Origin: an uncultured Bacteroidota bacterium
GTDB lineage: Bacteria > Bacteroidota > Bacteroidia > Bacteroidales > UBA12077
Length of the DNA stretch: 33,029 bases
Reading direction: 5' to 3'
Assembly (NCBI GenBank): GCA_913055635.1
Contig: CAJXLK010000042.1
Location: 1-33,029, forward strand
Below the pieces are notes generated by a model. The model did no database searches. It was not told the DNA's origin and worked only from the letters and a program-made list of their open reading frames with translations. The position numbers were made by a program, and so were the translations under genes. Shown piece after piece: positions 1 through 7,107 of the stretch (its first letter is position 1; the number at the start of each line of letters is the position of its first letter).

Positions 1-982
1 TGGCAGCGCGATTTCTGTCTGCGCTATTGTTTTTATTCATCATTTCAAGGGTTGGAGTGTCAATGGCTTCAAAGCCGATCACCACCGCGCGTAATCCCAC
101 CTCTTTCCAGCGTTGTAATAACTCCGGATGACGCACTACCATATCGGAACGCACATCAGCGAGGTACTGGCGCTTAATTCCGGCAGCTGCGAGGCTTTCG
201 GCAAGCTTTAATGCCTGTTCAGGATGGCCGAAGCTGTTGGCATCCACGAGGCGGATCACCGGGGCATCCTCCAATGCTTCAATATCCGCAATAACGCCGG
301 CTATTGAACGCGTGAGGTAGCGTTTCCCCGTGATTGGAGGGATGCAGCAGAAATTGCACGCATACGGGCACCCAAGCGCACTGGATACCAATCCCATCTG
401 CAGCCCGAGAGAGGAGAGGTAGTATTCATTCCTATACCCTTCAACCAGATCATAGCGTGGTTTGCTGTAACACCCGGCGTCAGCATCCGTATAGCACCGT
501 TCGCGCCAGTGGAGCTTTTGCCCTGGTGTGGCTTTGGCTACTCCGTCTACTTTTGGGGCTCTACCGCGTTCGAGGTCTTCAACTATTTCGCGCAATGCAA
601 CAGTGCCGAGGCCGATGACGATCCAGTCAATCTCGGGGTGGTTGAAATCTTCAGGGCGGCATGTAGCGTGGCAGCCGCCTACTACAATGGAGGCGCTGCA
701 GGTGGTCCGAACCCCGCGTGCGAGGTCGAGAACCGTATTGACCTCACAGGTCATGGAGGTGAAGCCCACCACGTCGGGAGCAAAGGTTTTCAGTGCTTCA
801 TCCAGGGTGTCCGGCGCCGCTTTAAGGTCGACAATCCGTACATCATGTCCGGCTAGATTGCCCGCCAGGGTCTGGAGCGCAAGGGGCTCGCCGCGGAAGA
901 TCTGCTTCAGCGAATCAATGCCGTAGCGTTCTTCGGGAATGCTTCTGCCGCAATTGGGTGGATTGACTAAAAGAATGCGCAT
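1..982 (-). CDS. B12-binding radical SAM protein (partial, runs off left edge)
   Basis: An open frame of 327 codons starts at the ATG at 982 and is still open at base 1, so the C-terminus is missing. The N-terminal part (MRILLVNPPN, then VVGFTSMT, VVGGCHAT and IVIGLGT) has the pattern of a cobalamin-binding Rossmann-like domain. The radical SAM cluster motif CPYACNFC (CX3CX2C) follows at about residues 205-212, and a VRLVDANSF-like strand follows that. Proteins of this layout (B12-binding plus radical SAM) use S-adenosylmethionine and often methylcobalamin for methylations or rearrangements; the substrate cannot be told from this part. No clear Shine-Dalgarno sequence precedes the ATG. It may not belong to the same genome as the DNA right of about 1567, because the junction there looks artificial. 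Family assignment is firm; specific function is unknown. Confidence 0.85.
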   Translation of the reverse strand, partial: MRILLVNPPNCGRSIPEERYGIDSLKQIFRGEPLALQTLAGNLAGHDVRIVDLKAAPDTLDEALKTFAPDVVGFTSMTCEVNTVLDLARGVRTTCSASIVVGGCHATCRPEDFNHPEIDWIVIGLGTVALREIVEDLERGRAPKVDGVAKATPGQKLHWRERCYTDADAGCYSKPRYDLVEGYRNEYYLSSLGLQMGLVSSALGCPYACNFCCIPPITGKRYLTRSIAGVIADIEALEDAPVIRLVDANSFGHPEQALKLAESLAAAGIKRQYLADVRSDMVVRHPELLQRWKEVGLRAVVIGFEAIDTPTLEMMNKNNSADRNRAA

Positions 983-1557
983 GCGATTGGTCGCAGCTCC
1001 ATGAAGGTCAACAGGTCAGAAAACACTATACAAGCTAGCATAATATTTCCAGAGCCGGAATTTACCTGTTTTCCTTAGCCATGTCAAAAAAAGCTGAATA
1101 TAAAACTTGATTTTAATTCAGTGCCGGACTCTGAATAAGCGTCTGGTTGAAGCTCTGGCGCTCGAACTCGCGGACGCTTAACCCATCTCCAGCAGAGGGC
1201 GGTTGCTGCAGATAGAGAAGGTCACGGCGTACGGCGGGTTGTTCGGCAACTCTGGGGTGGGCAACATAGGTATTTATCGTCTAGGTGCTTGAAAAAACAA
1301 AGCGGATTGGCTAAGAAGATACCATAAACGTAAAAGAGTCAGCCGATCTTGCGCGTCGGGTCAGTAAGCGGTGTTGGGTCTAGCCCCCCAACGCCCCCTG
1401 GTATTGCCGTGGGTCCGCAAACGAGGGAGCGGTATTCCTCTGCTTTTCGCCGGTGAGAGCGCGAAAAGGTATAAAAAGCCGGAGCGTGGTATCCGAGATG
1501 GCCCGGATTTTCTGTTGACAAACAGAGCAGGAAGATGTGTGAACGTATTTAGGCCCA
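983..1557. other. Gene-poor stretch with possible gene remnants up to a suspicious junction
   Basis: No convincing complete gene. On the minus strand, about 1110-1275 can be read as an open stretch of roughly 50 codons that contains LREFERQSFNQTLIQSPALN-like text and ends in TAA, but it has no start codon. A second open minus-strand stretch (about 1339-1564) is rich in Arg, Ser and Pro and matches nothing I recognise. At about 1567 the sequence switches abruptly to a good APS kinase reading frame on the plus strand without its N-terminal half. Confidence 0.4.
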
Positions 1558-1854
1558 TTGACAAGGTTTTCTCCCTATAAAAAGGACCGCGAGCGGGCCC
1601 GCAATCTCAACGAAAAAGGTGATTTCATCGAGGTTTTCGTCACCGCTCCCCTGTCCATCTGTGAGAAACGTGATCCTAAAGGGTTATACAAAAAGGCCCG
1701 CCAGGGGGTTATTCCTGAATTTACTGGCATATCTGCCCCTTACGAGGAGCCCGATAACCCCGAGATCACCATCGAAACCGATAAGCTGGATGTACAGCAG
1801 GCCGTGGACAAAATCATTGATTACTTCAAACAGAAAGGAATCCTGTTTAAATAA
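1558..1854 (+). pseudogene. cysC: APS kinase, C-terminal fragment only
   Basis: APS kinase phosphorylates adenosine 5'-phosphosulfate to PAPS, the sulfate donor for sulfotransferases and assimilation. The visible 98 codons match the C-terminal half of the family: [50 protein letters not shown], then the final helix [12 protein letters not shown] full enzyme is about 195-205 aa; the Walker A region and the APS-binding N-terminal half are absent. The frame can only open from a TTG at 1558, and recognisable homology begins at about 1567 (FSPYKK), so the start is an accident of the junction rather than a real initiation site. Either the gene was cut by a rearrangement or two contigs were wrongly joined. 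A strong terminator follows at 1926. Confidence 0.85.
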
Positions 1855-1925
1855 AGAAGGTTATAGAACCCAGTTGCAGTTAAAAACAGCGGGATTTCTT
1901 GCAGAAACTTTTTATTCCTTCATAC

Positions 1926-1957
1926 AGGCAGGGATGCGATGGCATTCCTGCCTTTTT
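1926..1957 (+). terminator. Rho-independent terminator after cysC
   Basis: A 12-bp stem (1926-1937 with 1942-1953, one G-T pair) and a 4-nt loop are followed by a run of five T. It sits between the convergent cysC fragment and the NUDIX gene and fits termination of plus-strand transcription. Confidence 0.75.
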
Positions 1958-1964
1958 GATGACT

Positions 1965-2399
1965 TTATAAGTTCAGCTTTTCGATGGCCAGATCCAGGAT
2001 TTGTTGGTGGTCGAAGGCCAGGGCAGGGGGGTGGTGGATATCGAACCAGGCTGCCTTCCTGGCATCTGATCCGGCTTTCGCCTGTGGGGGGATGGTATTC
2101 AAAAAGGCATAATAGACCACTGATATGTTACGGCCCCGGGGATCGCGGCCCGGCTGGCCAAAGGTATAAAATTGATGCACCGGGATCTGGCTGAGTCCGG
2201 TTTCTTCTTCCAGCTCCCTTTGGGCAGCGGTTGGCAGGGGTTCTTCGATTTCGACAAAGCCCCCCGGAAGAGCCCATGAACCCTCAAAAGGTGGTTTGTC
2301 CCGCTGGATCAGCAGCAGATGCCAGCTATCCTGTTGGGGCAGAAAAATCATACAATCCACCGTAACGGCAGGCCTTGGATAGGTATAGGTGTAACTCAT
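1965..2399 (-). CDS. NUDIX hydrolase
   Basis: A 144-aa protein with a complete Nudix box at residues 47-69: G47, E53, then RELEEETGL at 61-69 (GX5EX7REUXEEXGU). NUDIX enzymes hydrolyse nucleoside diphosphates linked to another group; the compact single domain and the SWALPGGFVE stretch resemble ADP-ribose or sugar-nucleotide type hydrolases common in Bacteroidota, but the substrate cannot be read from the sequence. The start ATG overlaps the stop of the upstream 33-aa gene (ATGA), so translation is probably coupled. It is the last gene of a three-gene minus-strand unit. No signal peptide is seen, so the protein is expected in the cytoplasm. Confidence 0.9.
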   Translation of the reverse strand: MSYTYTYPRPAVTVDCMIFLPQQDSWHLLLIQRDKPPFEGSWALPGGFVEIEEPLPTAAQRELEEETGLSQIPVHQFYTFGQPGRDPRGRNISVVYYAFLNTIPPQAKAGSDARKAAWFDIHHPPALAFDHQQILDLAIEKLNL

Positions 2400-2497
2400 G
2401 ATGAATCATTTTGGCTTTTGTCGGATTTTCTGGTGATCACCAGATAGATAGCAATGATGATAACAACCAGAAAAATCAGGATGTATAGGCGTGTCAT
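2396..2497 (-). CDS. Small single-pass membrane peptide (33 aa)
   Basis: The ATG at 2497 overlaps the TGA of the NlpC/P60 gene, and its own TGA overlaps the ATG of the NUDIX gene; both overlaps are ATGA. The peptide is one hydrophobic helix (LYILIFLVVIIIAIYLVI, about residues 4-21) followed by a short polar tail (TRKSDKSQNDSS). This length and shape fit an inner-membrane microprotein. Two exact overlaps in the same direction make chance unlikely and suggest co-translation with both neighbours. I recognise no family. It could anchor or regulate a neighbour, but nothing in the sequence shows that. Confidence 0.7.
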   Translation of the reverse strand: MTRLYILIFLVVIIIAIYLVITRKSDKSQNDSS

Positions 2498-3297
2498 AGC
2501 GAATGGTTTTTTTGAGGTTCATCCATGATATTAATGATCACCCTCAAAGTGTGGGTGTATTGTTTGAGCTCGCGGTTGTAAATGCCTTGATGGTCAATGG
2601 CATCGATTCGGACTTTCCCGGAGGCATGAATGATGTGGTTGGGGTCGAGCATCATTCCGGTGTGGATGATTTCCCCCTCCTCATTGTCAAAGAAGGCCAG
2701 ATCGCCGGGGCGGGCATCTTTGATAAATCCCACGGTGGTGCCCCGATGCACTTGTTGATGGCTGTCGCGCGGCAAAACAATTCCTCCCATTCGGGCCAGA
2801 ATCTGGGTGAAACCGCTGCAATCCATCCCAAAAACCGTCTTGCCTCCCCATAAATAAGGGGCATTCAAATAGTTCCGGGCGGCCTGGGCCAGCTCTCCCC
2901 GCGACATCCCCCTGGCCACACCGCTTTTATCCTGTACCGTACAATGCCGGTTGGATAAAGTGAATGAGCCGGTAGAGGGATCAAAATCGGGTAAAAGCGA
3001 GCCCCCTGCAATCCACATCCCCTCATTTTCAATGTTCAACCACATGAAAGGTTCCCCTGCAACCCAAGGTGCCTTTTGCTGGTGTGCGGCGATCCATTCA
3101 CCACTCATCCTTAAAAAATACAAACTCTTCATCCATCCTTCATATCCATCGGGTAACCTGCGGATATGGTGCCATTCCCCCTGCGATTCCAGTATCCTGA
3201 AATGCTCCCCAAACAAAAGCTGATCGGTCAGCTCCCCCTGCCTGTCGGGTGTATCCCTTAAGGGAATCATACTGTTCAGGCAAATGCCGTTGTCCAT
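2494..3297 (-). CDS. SH3 and NlpC/P60 family cysteine peptidase (YkfC-like)
   Basis: A 267-aa protein. An N-terminal bacterial SH3-like region (about residues 10-65, with the GYEGWM motif) and a second SH3-like segment precede an NlpC/P60 domain from about residue 132. The catalytic Cys is in MDCSGF (C160), the likely catalytic His in IIHTG (H212), and a third polar residue in HIIHASG (H224). Enzymes of this layout cut the gamma-D-Glu-diamino acid bond in murein peptides; YkfC-type members act in the cytoplasm on recycled peptides that carry a free N-terminal L-Ala. No signal peptide is visible, which agrees with a recycling role. The gene is first in a coupled unit with the 33-aa peptide and the NUDIX gene. 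Confidence 0.88.
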   Translation of the reverse strand: MDNGICLNSMIPLRDTPDRQGELTDQLLFGEHFRILESQGEWHHIRRLPDGYEGWMKSLYFLRMSGEWIAAHQQKAPWVAGEPFMWLNIENEGMWIAGGSLLPDFDPSTGSFTLSNRHCTVQDKSGVARGMSRGELAQAARNYLNAPYLWGGKTVFGMDCSGFTQILARMGGIVLPRDSHQQVHRGTTVGFIKDARPGDLAFFDNEEGEIIHTGMMLDPNHIIHASGKVRIDAIDHQGIYNRELKQYTHTLRVIINIMDEPQKNHSL

Positions 3298-3313
3298 CCC
3301 AATGGTTTTTAAT

Positions 3314-3321
3314 CAAAAATA
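3314..3321 (-). promoter_or_regulatory. Candidate -7 element for the NlpC/P60 operon
   Basis: Read on the minus strand, TATTTTTG fits the Bacteroidota -7 consensus TAnnTTTG and lies about 17 nt upstream of the ATG at 3297. No clear TTTG is seen at the usual -33 spacing, so support is partial. Confidence 0.4.
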
Positions 3322-3690
3322 ACAAATTCTTACGAGTTATACCCGTATAAAGGCTTATTTAACTGTGGGTAAATAGGTATACCGTTGAATATCAGATTCA
3401 TGTCATTGAATATTCCCCTATGGCCGTGGCAAACGCATTGATGATCTTACTGGATGGTTTCCCATGCAAGTGGGCAACTTCATTTATGATCTTGTGGGGG
3501 CCTGTTGAACCGCCCATTTATTATTTAGGACCCTGTTTGATATTTGTTCATAAAATCTGCACAAGCTGGCAGGGTCGTTTAAGATGATTGAAAGGCCATG
3601 TTTTACCTGAGATGAGCCGGTGGTGGTTAAACATTGATTGCGGTTGAATGGTTTAAGGGGTAAATTGACCCGGGCTTTGGCCAAAATTTG

Positions 3691-3698
3691 TATTTTTG
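3691..3698 (+). promoter_or_regulatory. Candidate -7 promoter element for the PgpH-like gene
   Basis: TATTTTTG matches the Bacteroidota -7 consensus TAnnTTTG. A TTG at 3665-3667 lies about 23 nt upstream, slightly far for the usual -33 TTTG. The ATG at 3739 would give a 5' leader of about 35 nt. Confidence 0.5.
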
Positions 3699-3738
3699 TC
3701 GGGTACAAAATTTATTCTACTAAAAGGCTGCAAATTAT

Positions 3739-5937
3739 ATGAAGGATATTTTTTCATTCATCAAGAGCAAATATAAAAGCATCTTCAATGGGCTGTTATT
3801 TTTGGTGGCTCTTGTGATCCTTGTCAATTTGCTTCCACGGGAAGGCAAGTTCAAATACGAATTCCAGAAAGGCAAACCCTGGATGCACGAAACGTTGATA
3901 GCCCCCTATGATTTCCCCGTATATAAAAGTCAGCAACAGATCAAACAGGAACGCGACAGTGTTCTGGAGCACTTTAAACCTTATTTTCGCTATGATACCC
4001 TGGTACTGAAACGACAGGTTAAAAATTTCACCGAGGAGTACAACCAGCAGTTGAGGCAGGCCTTCAATGAAAAATTTTCGGACCGGCAATTGAAGGAAGT
4101 CTTTGTTGACAGCCGCTTTGAAGAGCGGACCCGCCAGTTTTATCAACCAGAAGACGGCATACGAGATGCGGACGTGACTGGAGTTCAGACGTGTGCTCTT
4201 CCGATCTACCAACGCACCATTCAATACCTGAAGGATATTTACCGCCAGGGTATTGCTGAAGCTGCTGCAATCAACGGGAGTCTGGATCGGGATTCAAAGG
4301 TTGTGATTCTCCGCGATAACCTGGCCGAAGAGCATGAGTTCGGAAAGATCTATGATCAGAAAGAGGCCTATAAATATTTGATGAATCATGTGGAAAAGTA
4401 TCTGGACTCGCTGGATGTGAAAGACGACCGGCAGCGAAACTTTTTTACTTCGCTTAATTTTTATGATTACATCAAGCCCAACCTCTTTTATGATCAGGAG
4501 ACTTCCCAAAAAGTCAAACAAAACATGCTGGACAACATTTCCATCACCCGGGGGATGGTTCAGGCGGGTGAGCGGATCGTATCGAAGGGGGAAGTGGTTG
4601 ATGCCAGGACCTTCCGCATATTGGAGTCCCTAAGGAGGGAATATGAGAAAAGCCTGGGCAGTGATTTTCAGTACAACCTGATTTTTCTGGGCCAGGCTAT
4701 TTTTGTTTTCGGGGCGATCTTTGTGCTCTACCTCTTCCTGTTTCATTTTCGCTATGAGATATTGCAGAACAGTCTGAAAACCGTTTTTATTCTTTTCCTG
4801 GTGGTTTTGATGGTGGGCATCGCCAGCATCACCGTCCGGGTGCGCCCAGATACCCTTTATATCATTCCTTTTGCCATATTGCCCATCATCATCCGTTCCT
4901 TCTATGATGCCAGGCTGGCCCTTTTTATCCATATTGTCACCATTATGATTGTGGGTTTTTTTGTGCCCAATGGCTTCGAGTTTGTCTTCCTTAATTTTAT
5001 TGCCGGTATTGTGGCCATCTTCAGTTTGACCAGTCTGAACCGCCGGGGCAAACTATTCCTTTCCTCGGCGATGGTGGTTTTGAGTTATATCTTCATTTAT
5101 TTCGGGCTGGCCATCACCCAGGAAGGCAGTATAGAAGGCATTAACTGGATGAATATTGCCTATTTCGGCATCAACGGTGCGTTGGTGTTGGCTTCTTATC
5201 CGCTGATCTATATCTTTGAAAAAAGCTTTGGCTTCTTATCGGATGTCACCCTCATGGAGCTTTCCGACACCAACCAGCCTTTGTTGCGTCGCCTCTCGGA
5301 GCAGGCCCCGGGCACCTTCCAGCATTCTCTGCAGGTAGCCAGCCTGGCGGAGACCGCTGCCTACCAGATTGGGGGCAATACCCTGCTGGTGCGCACAGGT
5401 GCCCTTTACCACGATATTGGTAAAATGGAACAACCCATTTATTTTATCGAAAACCAGGATACCGATTTTAACCCCCACAGCCAGCTGGAGTTTCTTGAAA
5501 GTGCGCGGCTGATCATTGGCCATGTGAAAAAGGGTGTGGAGTATGCCTCTAAATATAAGCTGCCCGGGCCCATTGTTGATTTTATCCGTACCCATCACGG
5601 AACTACCCGGGTGCATTACTTCTACAAGAAATATCTGCAGGCCTTCAATGAGGATGAGGTGGACGAGAGTCAGTTCTCCTATCCCGGCCCCAAGCCTTTC
5701 TCCAAAGAAATGGCGGTGCTGATGATGGCGGATGCCGTGGAGGCGGCTTCGAGAAGCTATTCATCGCTTGATGAGAAGACCATCAACAACCTGGTCGACA
5801 GCATCATCGATTCCCAACTCAATGGCGGGCAGTTTGAAAATGTGGACATTACTTTCCGCGATATCACCATCATCCGGGGTATCTTCAAGAAAAAGCTGCA
5901 AAATTTCTACCATGCCCGGATTAAATATCCGGCATAA
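3739..5937 (+). CDS. pgpH: 7TM-HD family c-di-AMP phosphodiesterase (PgpH-like), with an in-frame adapter artefact
   Basis: The layout matches PgpH: one N-terminal membrane helix (about residues 18-34), a long extracytoplasmic domain (about 35-310), seven predicted helices (about 320-505) and a cytoplasmic HD hydrolase domain. HD residues visible are H529 (FQHSLQ), H558-D559 (YHDIGK) and the THHGTTRVHYF segment. Characterised PgpH proteins hydrolyse cyclic di-AMP to pApA. Residues 138-156 (EDGIRDADVTGVQTCALPI) are a translation of an Illumina index primer, not part of the protein; the 60-nt match happens to keep the frame. The real protein should be about 710 aa, or slightly different if genomic bases were replaced. 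The gene stands alone, divergent from the NlpC/P60 operon. Confidence 0.9.
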   Translation: MKDIFSFIKSKYKSIFNGLLFLVALVILVNLLPREGKFKYEFQKGKPWMHETLIAPYDFPVYKSQQQIKQERDSVLEHFKPYFRYDTLVLKRQVKNFTEEYNQQLRQAFNEKFSDRQLKEVFVDSRFEERTRQFYQPEDGIRDADVTGVQTCALPIYQRTIQYLKDIYRQGIAEAAAINGSLDRDSKVVILRDNLAEEHEFGKIYDQKEAYKYLMNHVEKYLDSLDVKDDRQRNFFTSLNFYDYIKPNLFYDQETSQKVKQNMLDNISITRGMVQAGERIVSKGEVVDARTFRILESLRREYEKSLGSDFQYNLIFLGQAIFVFGAIFVLYLFLFHFRYEILQNSLKTVFILFLVVLMVGIASITVRVRPDTLYIIPFAILPIIIRSFYDARLALFIHIVTIMIVGFFVPNGFEFVFLNFIAGIVAIFSLTSLNRRGKLFLSSAMVVLSYIFIYFGLAITQEGSIEGINWMNIAYFGINGALVLASYPLIYIFEKSFGFLSDVTLMELSDTNQPLLRRLSEQAPGTFQHSLQVASLAETAAYQIGGNTLLVRTGALYHDIGKMEQPIYFIENQDTDFNPHSQLEFLESARLIIGHVKKGVEYASKYKLPGPIVDFIRTHHGTTRVHYFYKKYLQAFNEDEVDESQFSYPGPKPFSKEMAVLMMADAVEAASRSYSSLDEKTINNLVDSIIDSQLNGGQFENVDITFRDITIIRGIFKKKLQNFYHARIKYPA
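4148..4207 (+). other. Illumina TruSeq index primer sequence (assembly contamination)
   Basis: The segment starts with CAGAAGACGGCATACGAGAT, continues with six bases GCGGAC and then GTGACTGGAGTTCAGACGTG through to GCTCTTCCGATCT. This is the P7/index PCR primer of Illumina TruSeq libraries. The six bases are the reverse complement of GTCCGC, which I recall as TruSeq index 18. With four further upstream bases (CAAC against CAAG) the match reaches 64 nt with one difference. It is not genomic DNA and should be masked. Confidence 0.98.
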
Positions 5938-6009
5938 GTCCCGGCTATTTCTGAGTTTCCATCTGAGCCAATCCCCCTTTGCCTGGTAAGAAATTTTTTG
6001 AGGAGATAT
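5938..6009. other. Short spacer after the PgpH-like gene
   Basis: Together with 6190-6257 this is the remainder of a 320-nt interval without a large gene. I see no terminator hairpin with a T-run here; the only coding candidate in the interval is the 59-codon frame at 6010-6189. Confidence 0.3.
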
Positions 6010-6189
6010 TTAGCCAAGTTTCAAATTCTCGGGCAATAGATCATCCAACGGATTGGCCTGATAATCGGGAAGTGGCTGCCATTTAAGTGCAGTTTTTTTC
6101 CATTTAAACGGGCTATGATGGGTTTTATCATGATCCTTAAGCCGGGCAGGCATCCTGGCAAATGAGCCAAAGCTCGGCTTCCCGTTCAT
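6010..6189 (-). CDS. Candidate small basic protein (59 aa), unknown
   Basis: A complete minus-strand frame runs from the ATG at 6189 to TAA at 6010-6012. It begins MNGKPSFGSFARMPARLKD and ends NPLDDLLPENLKLG. It starts 68 nt after the lolA stop in the same direction. Codon choice (CCG, GGC, CTT, AAA) resembles its neighbours, and the composition is that of a real soluble protein: a basic N-terminal half, a Trp- and Lys-containing middle and an acidic-hydrophobic tail. No membrane segment, Cys pair or known motif is visible and I recognise no family. No clear Shine-Dalgarno sequence precedes it, which is common in Bacteroidota. It may be a real small gene in the lolA transcript or a chance frame. 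Confidence 0.45.
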   Translation of the reverse strand: MNGKPSFGSFARMPARLKDHDKTHHSPFKWKKTALKWQPLPDYQANPLDDLLPENLKLG

Positions 6190-6257
6190 TTAGGTGGCAT
6201 TCTTTACAGAAACAGATTTTTATAGAGATGTTTGTTTAAGAAGAAATGCCCTTCCGG

Positions 6258-6914
6258 TTAAAACCGCATGTCGATGACTTCTACTTTGGGATGGGCTTGT
6301 TTATCGAATACAAAGGATGAATCGGAGGCCGGTTTATCGGTTACCAGGTTGTCTATTTCGATGGTATATCGGGTGCCGTCCTTGGCAAAGACCCTGGCCG
6401 AATGGATCTGGACCGGCGATGGGGTGAGAAACAGCCTGATCCGGCTATAATCTTTGTCGAGGTCTTTGGGATAGAGATCGATTTTGTGCATCTGTATGCC
6501 CTCGATTCTCTCTTCACCCAGGTATTTATGCTTGAGCTCCATTTGATGAATCTCGAAGATTTGGTGGGGATGGTTGAGTATATCGCCTTCTTTTTGTTCA
6601 ACCGGTTCTGAAACATTGACCTCTTCTGCATCATGAAGGTGATTCCATAGGGTTTTGCCATCGTAGTAAACGGTGGAATGGTGAAGTTCAAGGCGATATT
6701 TTTGGCCTTTCATAAGAATTTGGCCTTCCCAGGAACCTTCTTCCTGTGATTGAAGGCTTTTATAGTGGAAGGTAAAATCGGCCCGGATGGTTTGATGGGC
6801 CTGGTTGTTTTCGGCCAGTTTTTTAAGGAGCTGTTGGGCCCGGTTATTTTGCTGGCCCGACACCTGAAGGGCCGGGAGCGATAGGAGGGTCAACAGCAGG
6901 ATTTTCAGTTTCAT
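6258..6914 (-). CDS. lolA: LolA-like outer-membrane lipoprotein carrier protein
   Basis: A 218-aa protein with a cleavable signal peptide (MKLKILLLTLLSLPALQVSG, about residues 1-20) followed by a LolA-type beta-rich fold: IRADFTFHYKSLQSQEEGSW, GQILMKGQKYRLEL, VYYDGKTLWNHL. LolA is the periplasmic chaperone that takes lipoproteins released by LolCDE and carries them to the outer membrane. Length and segment order fit Bacteroidota LolA proteins, which are divergent from the E. coli protein. It lies 193 nt downstream of ftsK in the same direction, an arrangement I recall from other Bacteroidota. A role in another envelope carrier process cannot be excluded. Confidence 0.85.
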   Translation of the reverse strand: MKLKILLLTLLSLPALQVSGQQNNRAQQLLKKLAENNQAHQTIRADFTFHYKSLQSQEEGSWEGQILMKGQKYRLELHHSTVYYDGKTLWNHLHDAEEVNVSEPVEQKEGDILNHPHQIFEIHQMELKHKYLGEERIEGIQMHKIDLYPKDLDKDYSRIRLFLTPSPVQIHSARVFAKDGTRYTIEIDNLVTDKPASDSSFVFDKQAHPKVEVIDMRF

Positions 6915-7107
6915 ACGGATATACTTTAATTAAAAGTTTATAAATCAATATAATCTGAATCTCAAAACAGACATTATCTGGTCAATCATTATGGAACCCG
7001 CATGTTTATTCATGTCCTTGTTGTGTAAGTTCTTGGATGGGGGGTTCATAGGGATTGTTTCGTTTTTGCCTTTTACTGCCATATTTCGCCAGGGATAAAA
7101 GGTTGGA

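Larger units (their letters stand above)
3298..3738. other. Intergenic region between divergent operons
   Basis: The 441 nt hold a promoter at each end. In between, a 39-codon minus-strand frame (3398-3517, ATG to TGA) reads GPHKIINEVAHLHGKPSSKI and ends IGEYSMT. It looks coding-like and might be the decayed end of a larger gene; I see nothing else in this stretch. Confidence 0.35.

Noticed and set aside
334-926. Several plus-strand open frames of 94-132 codons
   Set aside because: They are antisense to the radical SAM gene, whose minus-strand frame has coherent motifs throughout.
3796-4270. Minus-strand frames over the adapter segment, with translations such as RKSTRLNSSHVRISYAVFW and RSEEHTSELQSRPHLVCRLL
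   Set aside because: They are the reverse-strand reading of the Illumina primer plus the antisense of the PgpH-like gene. They are well-known contamination peptides, not genes.
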